Positions 1 to 7,306 of a stretch of DNA of 64,000 nucleotides are shown here, piece by piece (position 1 is the stretch's first letter; each line of letters opens with the position of its first letter). The position numbers and the translations under genes were made by a program. Origin of the DNA: Cellulosimicrobium terreum (GTDB taxonomy: Bacteria > Actinomycetota > Actinomycetes > Actinomycetales > Cellulomonadaceae); assembly GCA_014803435.1 (NCBI GenBank), contig JACYFD010000002.1:411026-475025 (forward strand), read 5' to 3'. The notes below the pieces were generated by a model that did not search any database, was not told the origin of the DNA, and saw only the letters and a program-made list of their open reading frames with translations.

Positions 1-89
<89 letters not shown>

Positions 90-111
90 ACGGCCGGTTC
101 CGGCGCGCGGA

Positions 112-1401
112 TCAGCCCTGGACGGCCGCGGCCAGCTCGGACTGGTAGGTCGCGACGTCGGACGCGCCGGTCGTGAACTTGCTCGTGGCGTCGGAGATCG
201 CGTTGAGCGTCGCCACCGGGGCGGCCGCGCCGTGCGCCAGCGACGAGACGATCGTGTCGCTGGTGAACGACTCCATCGCGCCCTGCTGGTACTCGGAGAA
301 GTCACCGGGCTCGGCGTCCGTGCGGGCCGGGATGGAACCCTTGGCCTTGTTGAACGCGACCTGGCCCTCGAGGGAGCCGACGGTCTCGAGCCACGCCTTG
401 GCGCCGTCGGGGTGCGGGGCACCCACGGGGAGGGTGAACGAGTCGGCGAGGAAGTCGAACACGCCGTCGTTGCCCGGGACCGGGAACGCGACGAAGTCGT
501 CGCCGAGCGCCTTGTCCTGCTCCTCGAACGCCGCCACGGCCCAGTCGCCCATGACGTTGTAGCCGGCGGTGCCGTCGATGACCATCTGCGTCGCCTCGGG
601 CCAGTCGAGCCCGTCGCGGTCGGTGTTGGTGTAGCTCATGAGCTTCTCGAAGTCCTCGAGAGCCGCGGTCACCTCGGGGCTGCTCCAGTCGGTGGAGCCG
701 TCCCACAGGCCGCTGTAGCCCTCCGCGCCGAGGTCGGCGATGAGGACGGTCTCGAGCAGGTTCACCTGGGTCCAGGTGGTGGCGACGGACAGCGGCGTCA
801 CCCCGGCGTCCTTGAGCGTGTCGAGGTCGGTCATCCACGCGTCGAGGTCGGCGTACTCCGCGTCCGGGTCGATCCCGTTGTCCTCGAGCACCTGGGTGTT
901 GCCCCACACGACGTTCGCGCGGTGGATGTTCGACGGGATCGAGTAGATCGCGCCGTCCTCGGACGTGAGGCGGTCCATGAGGTCGGCGGGGAAGGCGTCC
1001 GTGAGGCCGAACTCGTCGTAGAGGTCGGAGACGTCCTCGATCTGGGCGGCGTCGATGTAGTCCTGGAGCTCGGCACCGGCGTGCGCCTGGAACGTGTCCG
1101 GCGGGTCCTGGGCCTGCAGCCGCGTCTGGAGGAGGTCCTTCGCCGCGGAGCCCGCGCCACCGGCGACCGCGCCGTTCACGAACTCGGTGTCGGGGTGCTG
1201 CTCGTTGAACACGCCCACGAGCGCGTCCAGACCGGCCTTCTCGGATCCTGCGGCCCACCAGGTGAAGACCTCCACCTCGTCGGCCCCGCCCCCGCTCCCG
1301 CCGTTGTCGTCATCGGAGCCGCCGCCGGAGCATGCGGCAAGTGCGAGGCCCACGAGGGCGGCACCCGCCACCGTCGCGCTCGTCCTGCGAGTGAGTCGCA
1401 T
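112..1401 (-). CDS. Sugar ABC transporter substrate-binding lipoprotein (family 1, glucose/mannose type)
   Basis: This 429-residue protein begins with a lipoprotein signal ending in the lipobox LAAC, followed by a Gly/Ser/Asp-rich tether, so it should be anchored outside the membrane. The mature start (FTWWAAGSEKAGLDALVGVF) and the block AGGAGSAAKDLLQTRLQAQD then PPDTFQAHAG resemble family 1 glucose/mannose-binding proteins; this is recognition from memory, not a search. The ATG at 1401 has an AGGGA-like ribosome site 6 nt upstream. Permease genes would normally follow on this strand, but the contig ends just after the stop. The gene diverges from a ROK regulator, which may control it. Confidence 0.88.
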   Translation of the reverse strand: MRLTRRTSATVAGAALVGLALAACSGGGSDDDNGGSGGGADEVEVFTWWAAGSEKAGLDALVGVFNEQHPDTEFVNGAVAGGAGSAAKDLLQTRLQAQDPPDTFQAHAGAELQDYIDAAQIEDVSDLYDEFGLTDAFPADLMDRLTSEDGAIYSIPSNIHRANVVWGNTQVLEDNGIDPDAEYADLDAWMTDLDTLKDAGVTPLSVATTWTQVNLLETVLIADLGAEGYSGLWDGSTDWSSPEVTAALEDFEKLMSYTNTDRDGLDWPEATQMVIDGTAGYNVMGDWAVAAFEEQDKALGDDFVAFPVPGNDGVFDFLADSFTLPVGAPHPDGAKAWLETVGSLEGQVAFNKAKGSIPARTDAEPGDFSEYQQGAMESFTSDTIVSSLAHGAAAPVATLNAISDATSKFTTGASDVATYQSELAAAVQG

Positions 1402-1498
1402 CGTGATTCCCTACGTCCTTCGTCGGTCGTCGGGGGACCGGGCGGACGGCGAACCGTGCCCGGCCGGGCGCGTCGGTGCGCCCTCGAACCCGCCACCC

Positions 1499-1530
1499 AT
1501 CACAGCCCCACCGGGGCCTTGATGTCAAGA
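1499..1530 (-). promoter_or_regulatory. Promoter with overlapping palindromes upstream of the binding-protein gene
   Basis: On the minus strand TTGACA (1528-1523) is followed after 18 nt by TGTGAT (1504-1499). The -35 box lies inside a palindrome CTTGA-TG-TCAAG (1518-1529). The spacer carries a second one, GCCCC-acc-GGGGC (1505-1517). Both are well placed for a repressor, most simply the divergent ROK protein. No regulator binding is shown by sequence alone. Confidence 0.5.
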
Positions 1531-1675
1531 AATGAACGCAAGCGTCGCTCAACCGTGATGATCGCGTCAGTTCATGGACTCAAGGATCGACGCGCTCCAC
1601 CCTGCGCGGAAGGTGACACCGCTGTCGGACGTGCGGGCGTGAACCGTCCCGTCCGCGGCCGGGTTCGCACCCCGC

Positions 1676-1681
1676 TATTCT
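1676..1681 (+). promoter_or_regulatory. -10 box of a probably leaderless transcript (TATTCT)
   Basis: TATTCT ends 7 nt before the GTG start of the ROK gene and there is no ribosome site between, so transcription probably begins at or next to the start codon. Confidence 0.5.
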
Positions 1682-1688
1682 GACCGCT

Positions 1689-2873
1689 GTGCGCGCTGAC
1701 CGGGTGACCCCGGGCTCGCAGACTTCACTGCGTGAGGCCAACCGAGCCCGGATCGTGAGCGCCGTCCAGCAGCGTGGCTCCCTCACGCAGATCGAGCTGG
1801 CCGGCGTCACGGGGCTGTCCCCGGCCACGGTCTCCAACATCGTCAAGGAGCTCAGCTCTGCCGGCGTGCTCCACACCTCGCCGTCCACACGCAGCGGCCG
1901 TCGCGCGCTCCTCGTCACGCTCGCCCGCAACCTCGGGCTCGTCGCCGGCGTCCACTTCGGCACCCGGTCGTTGCGCGTCGCGCTCGCCGACGCCTCGATG
2001 CGGGTCATCGCCGACCAGCGGATGCCGCTGGCCCCCGACCACCGCGCGGACACCGGGCTCCAGCGTGCCGCGTTGCTCGTCGAGGAGCTGATCGCCTCGG
2101 TCGACGCCCAGCCGGGGGAGCTCCTGGCCGTCGGGGTCGGTGTCCCCGCGCCCGTCGACGTCCGCACCGGCCGCATCGCGACCGTCGGGATGCTGCGCGG
2201 GTGGGACGGCGTCGTCGTCCCCGAGATGCTCGAGGCGGAGCTCGGCGCGCCCGTGACGGTCGACAACGACGCCAACCTCGGTGCACTTGCCGAGACGAGG
2301 TTCGGCGCGGCCGCGGGTCACGAGGCGGTCGCCTACCTGCGGGTCTCGCACGGGGTCGGCGGCGGGCTGGTCCTCGGTGGCCGGCTGGTGCACGGTCGGG
2401 CCGGCGTCGCGGGCGAGATCGGGCACGTCACGATCGACGAGAACGGCCCGATCTGCCGGTGCGGCAACCGGGGGTGCCTCGAGATGTTCGTCGGGGCCGG
2501 GGTGCTCCTCGGCATGCTCTCCGAGAGCCGTGGGCACCTGACCCTGCGCGACGTCATCGCCCGGGCGCAGGCGGGCGACCCGGGCTGCCGGCGCGTCCTC
2601 TTCGACGCGGGCCAGCACCTCGGCGTCGCCGCCGCCAACCTGTGCAACCTCGTCGACCCGGAGATCGTCGTGGTCGGCGGACAGCTCGCGGAGGCGGGCG
2701 AGGCGCTCCTCGGCCCGCTCCGCACCGTGCTCCAGCAGCGGACGATCCCGAGCGTCGCCGGACCCGTCGAGGTGGTCGCCTCGGCCCTCGGGTCCGCGGC
2801 CGAGGTCCGGGGTGCGCTCGCCGTCGCCCTCGACACGGCGCGCGTCGGCGGCGCCCTGGGGGTGGGCGCATGA
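1689..2873 (+). CDS. ROK-family transcriptional regulator (XylR/NagC-like)
   Basis: This 394-residue protein has an N-terminal winged helix-turn-helix (about residues 15-75, with GSLTQIELAGVTGLSPATVS) followed by a ROK sugar-kinase-like domain. The ROK zinc motif CRCGNRGCLE is visible near residue 255, with a preceding GEIGH motif. Such proteins bind a sugar or sugar phosphate and repress uptake genes. The start is GTG with a TATTCT box 7 nt upstream and no ribosome site. Its stop overlaps the ATG of the next gene by 4 nt, so it is the first gene of the XylFGH-like operon. It also faces the divergent binding-protein gene, so it may regulate both. Confidence 0.9.
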   Translation: MRADRVTPGSQTSLREANRARIVSAVQQRGSLTQIELAGVTGLSPATVSNIVKELSSAGVLHTSPSTRSGRRALLVTLARNLGLVAGVHFGTRSLRVALADASMRVIADQRMPLAPDHRADTGLQRAALLVEELIASVDAQPGELLAVGVGVPAPVDVRTGRIATVGMLRGWDGVVVPEMLEAELGAPVTVDNDANLGALAETRFGAAAGHEAVAYLRVSHGVGGGLVLGGRLVHGRAGVAGEIGHVTIDENGPICRCGNRGCLEMFVGAGVLLGMLSESRGHLTLRDVIARAQAGDPGCRRVLFDAGQHLGVAAANLCNLVDPEIVVVGGQLAEAGEALLGPLRTVLQQRTIPSVAGPVEVVASALGSAAEVRGALAVALDTARVGGALGVGA

Positions 2874-3982
2874 CGAGGAGTCGCGTGCTCGCCGGTCGCC
2901 GTCGGTTCGTGGCGGTCCTGGCCGTCGTGCTCGCCCTCGCGGGCTGCGCCGGCGGGACCGACGGCAGCGGCGAGCCCACCGGGCCGTCCGAGGGGACGAT
3001 CGGCCTGCTCCTGCCGGAGGCGAAGTCCGCGCGCTACGAGACGACCGACCGGCCGACGTTCGTCGGCGTCGTCGAGCGGCGATGCCCCACGTGCGAGGTG
3101 CTGTACGCCAACGCAGGGCAGGACGCCGCGGACCAGCAGCTCCAGGCCGAGTCCATGCTCGCGCGCGGCGCCGACGTGCTCGTGCTCGACGCGGTCGACG
3201 CGGTGTCCGCGACGAGCATCGTGGCAGAGGCGCAGCGCCTCGGGGTGCCGGTCGTGGCCTACGACCGGTTCGTCGAGGGCGCCGACTACTACGTGTCGTT
3301 CGACAACGAGCTGATCGGCTATCTCATGGGGGAGTCGCTGGTCGGCGCGGTCCTCGAGCACGAGCAGCAGCACCCCCGGGCCGACGGGCGCAGACCCGGC
3401 ATCCTGCTCGTGAACGGCTCGCCGACCGACCCCAACGCCGCGGAGTACGCCGCCGGCGCCCACCGCGCCCTCGACGGAGAGGAGATCGACGTGCTCGCCG
3501 AGTACTGGACCCCCGACTGGAGCCCGGACAAGGCGACCGACTGGGTGGAAGGGCAGCTCACCCAGTACTCCGGTCGCGTCGACGGCGTGTTCGCCGCGAA
3601 CGACGGCATCGCCGGAGGCGCCATCGCCGCGATGAAGGCGGCCGGGCTCGACCCGGTCCCGCCGACCACCGGTCAGGACGGGGAGCTGGCAGCCGTCCAG
3701 CGCGTCATCTCCGGCGACCAGTACATGACCGTCTACAAGGCCACGGCGGAGCAGGCGCGGACTGCCGCCGAGCTCGCCGTGCGGATCCTGCGCGGGGAGG
3801 ACCCCCGTGCGACCGCGACCATCCGCGGCGTCCCGACGCTCCTGCTCGCGCCGCGCGCCGTCGGCGTCGACGACGTGCAGCGCGTGATCGTCGACGGCGG
3901 CGTCTACACGACGGAGGAGATCTGCACCCGCTACTACGTCGACGCGTGCGTCGACGCCGGACTCCTGGAGGAGGCGCCATGA
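2870..3982 (+). CDS. XylF-like sugar ABC transporter substrate-binding lipoprotein
   Basis: This 370-residue protein has a basic N-terminus, a hydrophobic stretch and the lipobox LAGC. The mature part starts with GTIGLLLPEAKSARYETTDR and contains LYANAGQDAADQQLQAESML and GVPVVAYDRF, which match the type I periplasmic fold of xylose-binding proteins. The ATG at 2870 overlaps the ROK stop, and its own stop overlaps the ATPase start, both as ATGA, indicating translational coupling. The long open frame upstream of 2870 is only a shadow of the ROK gene. Family assignment is good; xylose as substrate is inferred from similarity, and other pentoses or hexoses are possible. Confidence 0.88.
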   Translation: MTRSRVLAGRRRFVAVLAVVLALAGCAGGTDGSGEPTGPSEGTIGLLLPEAKSARYETTDRPTFVGVVERRCPTCEVLYANAGQDAADQQLQAESMLARGADVLVLDAVDAVSATSIVAEAQRLGVPVVAYDRFVEGADYYVSFDNELIGYLMGESLVGAVLEHEQQHPRADGRRPGILLVNGSPTDPNAAEYAAGAHRALDGEEIDVLAEYWTPDWSPDKATDWVEGQLTQYSGRVDGVFAANDGIAGGAIAAMKAAGLDPVPPTTGQDGELAAVQRVISGDQYMTVYKATAEQARTAAELAVRILRGEDPRATATIRGVPTLLLAPRAVGVDDVQRVIVDGGVYTTEEICTRYYVDACVDAGLLEEAP

Positions 3983-4809
3983 CGGGTTCCACCGGACCGA
4001 CGCCCACCGAGCAGCCCGTGCTGTCCCTGCGCGGCGTGTCGAAGAGCTTCGGCGGGGTGCGCGCGCTCGTCGACGTCGACCTCGACGTGCACGAGCGCGA
4101 GGTGCTCGCGGTCGTCGGCGACAACGGCGCCGGCAAGTCGACGCTGGCCGGCATGCTCTCCGGCGCGTACCGGCCCGACACCGGGCAGGTCCTTCTCGAC
4201 GGCGAGCCCGTCGTCCTCGGGTCGCCCGCGGTCGCGCGGGCGCGGGGGATCGCGGCGGTCTTCCAGCAGCTCGCGCTCGTGGACGACCTCGACGTCGTCG
4301 AGAACATCTTCCTCGCCCGCGAGCCGCGCCGCGGCCCGTTCCTGGACGAGGTGCGGATGGAGCGCGAGACCTGGGGGCTGCTGGACCAGCTCGCCGCCAC
4401 CGTCCCGTCCGTCCGGCAGCCGGTGCGGACGCTGTCCGGCGGGCAGCGCCAGGTGGTGGCCGTCGCGCGCGCCCTGCTGGGATCGCCGCGGGTGCTCGTG
4501 CTCGACGAGCCGACGTCGTCCCTCGCGATGCGGCAGACGGCGGAGGTCCTCAACCTCATCGAGGCGCTGCGTGGCCGCGGCCACGCGGTCGTGCTCGTCA
4601 GCCACCAGGCGGGCGAGCTGCAGGCCGTCGCGGACCGGATCGTCGTCCTGCGCCTCGGCCGGGTGCACGGGACGTTCGCCGGCGACACCTCGTACGAGGA
4701 CCTGCTGGCGGCCATGACGGGCGCGGTCCGACCGGACCGCGGGGCCGGCGAGAACCGCGGGGGCGCGGGGACCGGCGGCTCGCGTGCCGACGAGGGGCTG
4801 CGGCGATGA
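3979..4809 (+). CDS. Sugar ABC transporter ATP-binding protein (half-size, XylG-like)
   Basis: This 276-residue ATPase has a Walker [10 protein letters not shown] near residue 47, a Q-loop (VFQQLALVDDL), the signature LSGGQRQVV, Walker B VLVLDEPTS and a switch histidine (LVSHQ). It is a single nucleotide-binding domain, whereas E. coli XylG and RbsA carry two in tandem, so it must act as a homodimer under the permease. Half-size forms are common in actinobacterial operons of this type. It overlaps both neighbours by 4 nt. The C-terminal ~25 residues are Gly/Arg-rich and probably disordered. Confidence 0.9.
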   Translation: MTGSTGPTPTEQPVLSLRGVSKSFGGVRALVDVDLDVHEREVLAVVGDNGAGKSTLAGMLSGAYRPDTGQVLLDGEPVVLGSPAVARARGIAAVFQQLALVDDLDVVENIFLAREPRRGPFLDEVRMERETWGLLDQLAATVPSVRQPVRTLSGGQRQVVAVARALLGSPRVLVLDEPTSSLAMRQTAEVLNLIEALRGRGHAVVLVSHQAGELQAVADRIVVLRLGRVHGTFAGDTSYEDLLAAMTGAVRPDRGAGENRGGAGTGGSRADEGLRR

Positions 4810-6014
4810 GCGTCCCCGGCCCCGCGGTCCGGCCCACGGGGCTGCCCGCGTCCTCCTTCTCCGGCGCCATGGTCGCCCGGGTCCGCGGTGCGCACCTCGG
4901 CATGCTGCCGATCGTGATCGCGCTCCTGCTGATCTGGGCCGTCTTCGGCGCCGTCAACCCGGCGTTCCTGTCGGCGGAGAACCTCGTCAACCTGACGCTG
5001 CAGAGCGTCCCCACGGGCATCATCGCGCTCGGGGTGGTCCTGGTCCTGCTCGTGGGGCAGATCGACCTGTCCGTCGGGTCCGTGAGCGGCCTCGCGGCGG
5101 CGGTGCTCGCGGTCGGCACCTTCACGCTCGACTGGCCCGTCGGGCTGGCGATCGTCGCGGTGCTCGCCATCGGCGCCCTGGTCGGGCTCGCCTACGGCAT
5201 GCTGTCGACCAGGCTCGGCCTGCCGTCGTTCGTCTTCACGCTCGCCGGCCTCCTGATCCTCGCCGGTGTCCAGCTGCGCGTGCTGGGACCGGACGGCTCG
5301 ATCAACCTGCCTTTCGAGTCGTGGCTGGTGCGGACGGTCCAGCAGGGATTCCTCGCGCCCGGGACGGCCTGGACCCTCGTCGCCGTCGCGGTCGTCGGGT
5401 ACGCGGTCGTCCAGGTGACCGACCACCTGCGCCGGGTCCGGGCGGAGCTGCCGGCTGCGAGCCTGCCCCGCATCGCGGTGCGGACCGCCGTCCTCGCGGT
5501 CGTCCTCGCGGTGACCGTGGCCTACCTCGGGACCGCGCGCGGCGTCGGGTACACGGTCGTGCTGTTCGTCGTCCTCGTCGTGGTGGTGGACGTCCTGCTG
5601 CGCCGCACCCGGTGGGGCCGCTCGGTCCGCGCCGTCGGCGGCAACCGCCGTTCCGCGCTGCTGGCCGGCGTCGCCGTACGCCGCGTCGTCGTCTCCTGCT
5701 TCGTCGCGTGCTCGACGTTCGCGGCGCTCGGCGGCGTCCTCGCGGCCGGTCGCCTCGCCGCGGCCAACCAAGGTACCGGAGGTGCGGACACGTACCTCCT
5801 GGCGATCGCGGCCGCCGTCATCGGCGGGACGAGCCTGTTCGGTGGGCGGGGCAGCGCCTGGTCCGCGCTCGTGGGCGTCCTCGTCATCCAGTCGATCGCG
5901 AACGGGCTGACGCTGCTCAACCTCGATCTCGCGACGCGATACATGGTCACCGGTGCGGTGCTCCTTGTCGCTATCGTCGTCGACATGCTCATTCGTGGTC
6001 GTCGGGAGGTCTGA
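4806..6014 (+). CDS. Sugar ABC transporter permease (XylH/RbsC family)
   Basis: This 402-residue integral membrane protein has about ten hydrophobic segments. The motif VLLVGQIDLSVGSVSGL near residues 80-97 is the hallmark of ribose/xylose-type permeases, and a C-terminal block with AAVIGGTSLFGGRGS is also typical. It forms the membrane channel for the binding protein and ATPase encoded just upstream. The ATG overlaps the ATPase stop (ATGA). The LacI gene starts one base after this gene ends. Confidence 0.92.
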   Translation: MSVPGPAVRPTGLPASSFSGAMVARVRGAHLGMLPIVIALLLIWAVFGAVNPAFLSAENLVNLTLQSVPTGIIALGVVLVLLVGQIDLSVGSVSGLAAAVLAVGTFTLDWPVGLAIVAVLAIGALVGLAYGMLSTRLGLPSFVFTLAGLLILAGVQLRVLGPDGSINLPFESWLVRTVQQGFLAPGTAWTLVAVAVVGYAVVQVTDHLRRVRAELPAASLPRIAVRTAVLAVVLAVTVAYLGTARGVGYTVVLFVVLVVVVDVLLRRTRWGRSVRAVGGNRRSALLAGVAVRRVVVSCFVACSTFAALGGVLAAGRLAAANQGTGGADTYLLAIAAAVIGGTSLFGGRGSAWSALVGVLVIQSIANGLTLLNLDLATRYMVTGAVLLVAIVVDMLIRGRREV

Positions 6015-6015
6015 G

Positions 6016-7128
6016 ATGGTGGAGCAGGGGGTAGCCCCCGTGGCTGCAGAGGGTGCGAGCGACACGGTGCCCCGGGCAGCAGGGGACGGCGGCTCACGCC
6101 GAGGAGGGCGACGCCCGACCCTCGCGGCGGTCGCCGAGGTCGCCGGGGTGAGCCTGAAGACGGCGTCCCGCGTGCTCAACGACGAGCCGAACGTCGCCGC
6201 CGCGACGCGCGAGCGGGTCCAGGAGGCCGCGCGGGGGCTCGGGTTCCGCCGCAACGCCGTCGCTGCCGACCTCGCCCGTGGCGGCTCGTCGCGGCTCGTC
6301 GGGTTCGTCACGGGCGACCTCGCGAACCCGTTCTACTCCGCGCTCGCCAGCGGGATCGAGCGGGAGCTGCGCCGGCACGGCCTGCAGCTCATCACGACGA
6401 GCTCCGACGAGGAGCCCGACCGCGAGCACTCGCTCACCGAGGCCCTCATCGAGCGACGGGTCGGCGCGCTCGTCGTGACGCCGACGTCGACCGACCACTC
6501 GTCGCTCCGTCCGGAGCTCGACGGCGGGCTGCCGGTCGTCTTCATCGACCGGCCCGCGCAGGGCGTCGAGGCGGACACGGTCGTCATCGACAACCGTGGT
6601 GGCGTGCGCGACGCCGTCACGCACCTGCTCGCGCACGGCCACCGGCGCATCGCCCTGGTGGGCGACGTCTCGCGGCTCTGGACGTTCCAGGAGCGGCGCG
6701 ACGAGTTCCTGGCGACGCTGCGTGGCGCAGGGATCGACGACCCGGGCCGGTACGTCCGGGACGGTGCGCACGACGCCGAGCTCGCCCACGCGTTCGTCGG
6801 CGAGCTGCTGGGCCTCGCGGAACCGCCGACGGCGATCGTCACCGCGAACAACAAGATCACCGTCGGTGCGCTGCACGCGCTGCGTGACCGCGCCGCCGCG
6901 GACGAGGGCGCACCCGCCGTGGCCCTGGTCGGGTTCGACGACTTCGCGCTCGCGGACCTGCTGGACGTGACGGTCGTCGGGTACGACGCGCTCGAGATGG
7001 GTCGGCAGGCTGCGGCGCTCGCCGTCTCGCGCGCCGAGAACCCAGGGTTGTCGCCGCGTCTGGTGGTCGTGCCCACCCGCCTCGTGGTCCGCGGGACCGG
7101 GGAGGTACCCGGACCCGGGGCCGCGTGA
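6016..7128 (+). CDS. LacI-family transcriptional regulator
   Basis: This 370-residue protein has an unusually long, disordered N-terminal arm (about 32 residues) before the LacI helix-turn-helix (TLAAVAEVAGVSLKTASRVL, about residues 35-54). A periplasmic-binding-protein-like effector domain follows (LVGFVTGDLANPFYSALASG, later ALVGFDDFALADLL). The ATG at 6016 is chosen because GGAGGT at 6005-6010 lies 5 nt upstream. It closes the transporter operon and sits directly before the promoter of the GH92 gene, where several palindromic half-sites occur. It is the obvious candidate regulator of that enzyme and perhaps of the transporter. Confidence 0.9.
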   Translation: MVEQGVAPVAAEGASDTVPRAAGDGGSRRGGRRPTLAAVAEVAGVSLKTASRVLNDEPNVAAATRERVQEAARGLGFRRNAVAADLARGGSSRLVGFVTGDLANPFYSALASGIERELRRHGLQLITTSSDEEPDREHSLTEALIERRVGALVVTPTSTDHSSLRPELDGGLPVVFIDRPAQGVEADTVVIDNRGGVRDAVTHLLAHGHRRIALVGDVSRLWTFQERRDEFLATLRGAGIDDPGRYVRDGAHDAELAHAFVGELLGLAEPPTAIVTANNKITVGALHALRDRAAADEGAPAVALVGFDDFALADLLDVTVVGYDALEMGRQAAALAVSRAENPGLSPRLVVVPTRLVVRGTGEVPGPGAA

Positions 7129-7133
7129 CCCGT

Positions 7134-7158
7134 TCCGGCCCGGGGCTCCCGGGCCGGA
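7134..7158 (+). terminator. Hairpin after the LacI gene
   Basis: A perfect 11-bp stem TCCGGCCCGGG / CCCGGGCCGGA with a 3-nt loop lies 5 nt after the LacI stop. There is no T-run, as is common in high-GC genomes. It separates the transporter operon from the GH92 promoter. Confidence 0.6.
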
Positions 7159-7179
7159 CGCCCGTCCTCACCCGCTGCG

Positions 7180-7278
7180 GCTGTTGACAGCGCCGGGACC
7201 CGGACGTAAGTTCACCCCAGCCGCTGACAGCGCTTACCTCCGCTGTCGGTGCGTCCGTCGCAACCTGACGGCGCTGTC
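7180..7278 (+). promoter_or_regulatory. Cluster of LacI-type operator half-sites
   Basis: The octamer GACAGCGC occurs at 7186-7193 and 7226-7233 and in inverted form (GCGCTGTC) at 7271-7278, with a 7-base inverted copy at 7241-7247. GACAGCG (7226-7232) and CGCTGTC (7241-7247) form an inverted repeat with an 8-nt centre. A second palindrome, GCTGT-TG-ACAGC (7180-7191), overlaps the -35 box. This layout fits repression by a dimeric or tetrameric LacI protein, probably the one encoded just upstream. Confidence 0.5.
7184..7212 (+). promoter_or_regulatory. Promoter of the GH92 mannosidase gene
   Basis: TTGACA (7184-7189) and TAAGTT (7207-7212) are separated by 17 nt, close to the consensus for a housekeeping sigma factor. 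The predicted start near 7219 leaves a leader of about 88 nt before the ATG at 7307. Confidence 0.65.
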
Positions 7279-7306
7279 GAGACCGATCGAAGGAGATCGC
7301 CCCGCG

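Noticed and set aside
2201-2869. Upstream extension of the XylF-like protein frame
   Set aside because: Arg/Gly-rich shadow of the ROK gene. The lipoprotein signal begins at 2870 with an ATGA overlap.
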